NCBI GenBank assembly: GCA_951802425.1
Contig: OX637794.1
Span: forward strand, 2,356,001 to 2,420,000
Reading direction: 5' to 3'
Length of the DNA stretch: 64,000 nt
Origin: Clavaria fumosa
Taxonomy: Eukaryota > Basidiomycota > Agaricomycetes > Agaricales > Clavariaceae
The position numbers and the translations under genes were made by a program. This document shows, in pieces, positions 59,432 through 64,000 of the stretch. The notes beneath the pieces are model-generated. The model had not been told where the DNA came from. It made no database searches and saw only the letters and a program-made list of their open reading frames with translations. How positions within the stretch are numbered: position 1 is the stretch's first letter; each line of letters opens with the position of its first letter.

Positions 59432-61051
<1,620 letters not shown>

Positions 61052-61819
61052 CGTTTTTGGGCGATGGACTACCTTAGTACGTCTTGCTTTCATTCCGCGA
61101 TATTCTACGAGTCAACCGATCCTTTCAATGTGTAGGACCTATTATATCCCAATCCACAACACACTCGCAACTGCTAACGCGCCATTTCATCGGCCCTATC
61201 CCGCGTGAGGCAGCATCAGACGCTCCTTCACTTTAGTGCCACCCCTCGTTTGCTACCACGGGATGGCACTCATTCTTGAGAGCAAGAACAAATCCTTCCA
61301 CTCGTGGTCGGACCGCTCGTCCATAAGATATGCCCTCTCTTCCGCGTTGTCGCAGACCCGTCTTGGAGAGAGAGGTTCACACGCGAGCTACATGCATGTG
61401 TGCTAATTCTTTAGGTAGTCCATGGAGCGCACGTAAATAAAAACGTAAGTGCCACATTGTTCTTGAGCATGTTCTCTGTTCTGTCATTGCGTTCTCTTCA
61501 AGTGTGAATTCCAATTGATCAGGATATTGCATTTACTTGTTCATGCTCTCTGACACTCTGGATTGCGTTTTCTTTCACACGCATATCCTCATTTTGCGAG
61601 AGCCAGAAAAACGTATATCACCCCAGTGGTGGATGCCTCTAATTAGTGTCCCGACTCTCCTGATAACTAGAGCTCTGGGAGTTATGGTAGGCCGACATGT
61701 ATATGATCCAATCACTGTGAACACCTTTGCTAATGATCGGACGTAAGTAACATGTAGATCGCATTCTTCAAGACTATTGCTACGAAAACAGGACATTATT
61801 ATATATATACTAACTCTCC
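61052..61819. other. Convergent intergenic region, RPT3/CDC20
   Basis: No supported gene; only short frames without motifs. An alternating AT run (about 61799-61808) lies near the CDC20 stop. Confidence 0.5.
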
Positions 61820-63610
61820 TTACCTCAGATTCAATATGCCTCCCCTGGTGGAGTTAAGACCTGAGCTACCCGTCTCCTTCACTTTACTCTTCTTCTTTTC
61901 CGGCTCCCACACCCTCCAGAATTTAAGGTTCTCGTCTCCAGCCCCAGTGCAGACGACGTCCCCGTTTGGGCCAAGCGCGCTCCAGAGTACGCGGCACTCG
62001 TGCGCGTCGCGGATTTCGACGACGCGCCCCATACTCGGGTAGCTATGCACCATGAGCGAGTTTGTTGGGTATCCATGCGTCGAGAGGAACTCTTTGCGAT
62101 GCGGCGACCAGATGACCGACGTCACCTGTGATGGCGTAGGCAGCGTGTGCAGACGTGCGCCCGTAGTGCTGTTCCAGACGTTGACTGTCGCGTCGTTTGT
62201 GCCTCCGCCAGAGGCGAGGAGAGCGGGTTGCCAGGGACACCATGCGATAGCCTGGCGTTGACGCGATTAGTGAGAAAGAGCTTTACATTGTCAACGAATA
62301 CAAACCTTGACGGCAGCGGTGTGATTCCTCTTGGTCCACTTTGCGTTGCTGATGGACTGTGCCCGCCCGTCTATCACACTCTCGCCGATCCTGCCGTCCC
62401 AGATGTTGACGACGTTGTCATTCCCCCCGCTGGCTAGTAATTCGCCGTCCTGCCTCCACTTCAAGCCGCACACTTCGCCACTGTGCCCGAGCAGCTCCAT
62501 GACCTTGTGCCGGGGGACACGCACATCGTGATGCCATATGCTCCCGTCACCGCAACCCGAGCTCAGAATGTGGTTATGCCAGCTCAGCACCGCTACTTGA
62601 CCCTGATGCCCGCCCATCGTTCTTAGTTTCACCAACTTCTCCACGTCCCACAATTCGACCTCACCGCTGCCTAATCCTACGCCGAGGAACATGCCGTCGT
62701 TCGACCAGTCGACGCTGCTCACGTAGCCTCCTTCCGGAGCTTCACTAACTTGAACTACCTCACCGGTCTCTGCCTTCCACACGTAAGTCGCTTCGCCCAG
62801 GGCGACACTGACGACATTAAGGCAACTCCAGCTGATTAAGTTGAGGTAAAAATCGTCCACCATGCCAGGGGCGTCGAGCACTCGTTCGGGGACGGTGGCA
62901 ATCTTGCGCGACTTGTCCTTCACAGTACCGTTGGAGCTCGGTAACGCGCCAGGGCGAGTGTACATTGGACGGACGATCTCGCGCTGCTGTGCCAGGGTGT
63001 GATCCGAGGATGCGGACGGTGGCGGCTCATGGTAGCCGAGGATTCGACGGTTGACAGGCACGCCAGTGGCCTCGATAAGACGAGCTGTGTGCTGCGGAGA
63101 GGCGGATGTTGTGTTCAGGTGCATGCATTCCAGCGTCGCAGTCACCGACGTGACGTCGGGAATGAATCGGTCGCGCTGAGCCAATCAGAAAAAAAGTCGT
63201 CATGGCGTGGGATAATGTAAAAAACTACGAAAGTTGCCTACAACAGCCGAAGTAGACCTAGAACGTTTAATCTGGTTCTTTGGCGGAGGGACGTAGTCTC
63301 GAGTTATGACGTCCAAGCGACTCTCGACGCCACCCGCCCTGATGACACCGCCGCTCGCCTGCTGCCTCATTGCGTCGGAGATGGCGAGACCAGCACTCGC
63401 GCGCTTTACGGGGGTGACGGGACGAGATCTACTCGCCGAAAGGAAGGGATTGGGAGTCTCGTGAGTTGACTTGGATAATTTGGCGTGCGAGGACGTTCGC
63501 TTCACAGGCGTCGCAAGAGATGCATTGCTAAGCGCGGAAATCAGGGAAGGGGTGAGCGGTGTTTTGACCTCTGAGCGTGATCTGTTTCGTGAAGGAGTCT
63601 TGGAAGCCAT
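61820..63610 (-). CDS. CDC20: APC/C co-activator CDC20 (fizzy/Slp1)
   Basis: Recruits securin and cyclin B to the anaphase-promoting complex. Exons: 63242-63610, 62306-63175, 61820-62251; 556 residues. The N-terminus is basic and rich in S/T-P sites. The C-box position reads DRFIPDV instead of the usual DR(Y/F)IPxR. Seven WD40 repeats follow: DDFYLNLISWS, GYVSSVDWSNDGMFLGVG, GHQGQVAVLSWHNHILSSG, GHSGEVCGLKWRQDGELLASGG, AIAWCPWQPALLASGGGTND, QVTSVIWSPHRKEFLSTHG and CRVLWSALGPNGDVVCTGAGDENLKFW. The order and the YPTNSLMVHSYPSM block fit Cdc20 rather than Cdh1. The C-terminus ends LNLR where family members end in Ile-Arg. Confidence 0.92.
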
Positions 63611-63740
63611 GAAAAAATTATGAGCAATGAGGGATAGGTGATGAAGGACGAGTAGGAAGATTGCTGGATTGCGGTAGCAGAGCGACGTGCGCGTGCGGGG
63701 ACGAATTTGAACCACAGCAGCACGCGCTTTCAATTCAAAT

Positions 63741-63762
63741 CACGTGGACGTAAAGTCACGTG
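63741..63762. promoter_or_regulatory. Pair of CACGTG E-box motifs in the CDC20/partial-gene promoter
   Basis: CACGTG occurs at 63741-63746 and 63757-63762, sixteen bases apart, inside the 186-bp divergent promoter. Such motifs are bound by bHLH factors such as Cbf1 in fungi. Whether they act on either gene is inference. Confidence 0.4.
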
Positions 63763-63796
63763 ATAGGCTCAGAAATGTAGGTTGCATCGACGCTCT

Positions 63797-64000
63797 ATGA
63801 CGGACTTAGATGGTGGTCTGCCTGCAGCCATATTGGAGTCATTTCGTGAACACTTTTTGTATGAGTTACGGTAAGGCGCGTCAGCAAAATAATTGGAAGG
63901 ACTGCCACACACCTTTGGATACCCCCTGTAACACCTACTGATTTTGCTGATGCAGGTTCGTCAATTGCAACGTTACATTGTGAGTTTGAGGATGTACCTC
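63797..64000 (+). CDS. 5' end of an unknown gene, truncated by the window
   Basis: Exon 1 (63797-63870) encodes MTDLDGGLPAAILESFREHF and continues LYELR, ending at a consensus GTAAGG donor. Exon 2 (63956-63979) continues FVNCNVTL in phase before a GTGAGT donor. The tidy splice sites support a real gene, but no family can be named from about 32 residues. Confidence 0.5.

Overview
The window is nuclear DNA of a filamentous basidiomycete, most likely an agaricomycete. The genes are packed and rich in introns of about 45-60 nt, coding exons can be as short as 8-12 nt, upstream regions are pyrimidine-rich, and the proteins read as fungal housekeeping genes of basidiomycete type. I rebuilt exon chains by hand from splice sites, reading-frame closure and remembered family motifs; no alignment or transcript data were available. 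I see about 30 protein genes and one tRNA, and no transposon, virus or CRISPR.

Layout. 1-16.5 kb: 3' end of kinesin-1 (+), a Pumilio RNA-binding protein (+), the ER-exit-site scaffold SEC16 (+), the oligosaccharyltransferase subunit OST3 (-) and the PI 4-kinase PIK1 (+). 16.6-26.7 kb: four paralogous GT15 alpha-mannosyltransferase genes (orders -,-,+,-) with a small one-TM gene of uncertain structure between the first two and accessory-looking spacers. 27.7-35.3 kb: TOM40 (+), a single-domain ABC ATPase (+), an intron-containing tRNA-Ile(UAU), a CCCH-finger/coiled-coil protein (-) and a PNGase A-type amidase (-). 35.9-43.1 kb: a C2H2 transcription factor (+), fructose-1,6-bisphosphatase (+), a NUR1/Mug154-type nuclear-rim protein (-) and an unknown one-TM coiled-coil protein (+). 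43.9-53.3 kb: trifunctional C1-tetrahydrofolate synthase (-), a GYP7-type Rab GAP (+) and a PAP2 lipid phosphatase (-). 53.4-64 kb: PP4 regulatory subunit R2 (+), FYV7 (-), eIF1 (+), SNRNP27 (-), a mitochondrial-type RRM-like protein (+), CBC2 (-), RPT3 (+), CDC20 (-) and the start of an unknown gene (+).

Shared themes. Secretion and glycosylation recur (SEC16, OST3, PIK1, four GT15, PNGase A, GYP7), but apart from the GT15 cluster this looks like chance neighbourhood. Head-to-head pairs with 93-208 bp between start codons are common (OST3/PIK1, LPP/PP4R2, FYV7/SUI1, SNRNP27/RRM-like, CBC2/RPT3, CDC20/partial gene), implying shared promoters. The observations I would follow first are the GT15 cluster with its conserved 10-nt exon and a perfect 18-bp inverted repeat in the B/C promoter; one C1-THF synthase gene with two in-frame starts, the upstream one adding a mitochondrial-like leader; a CDC20 whose C-box lacks its arginine; three convincing GC-AG introns; and a one-TM reading frame interrupted by a single TAG.
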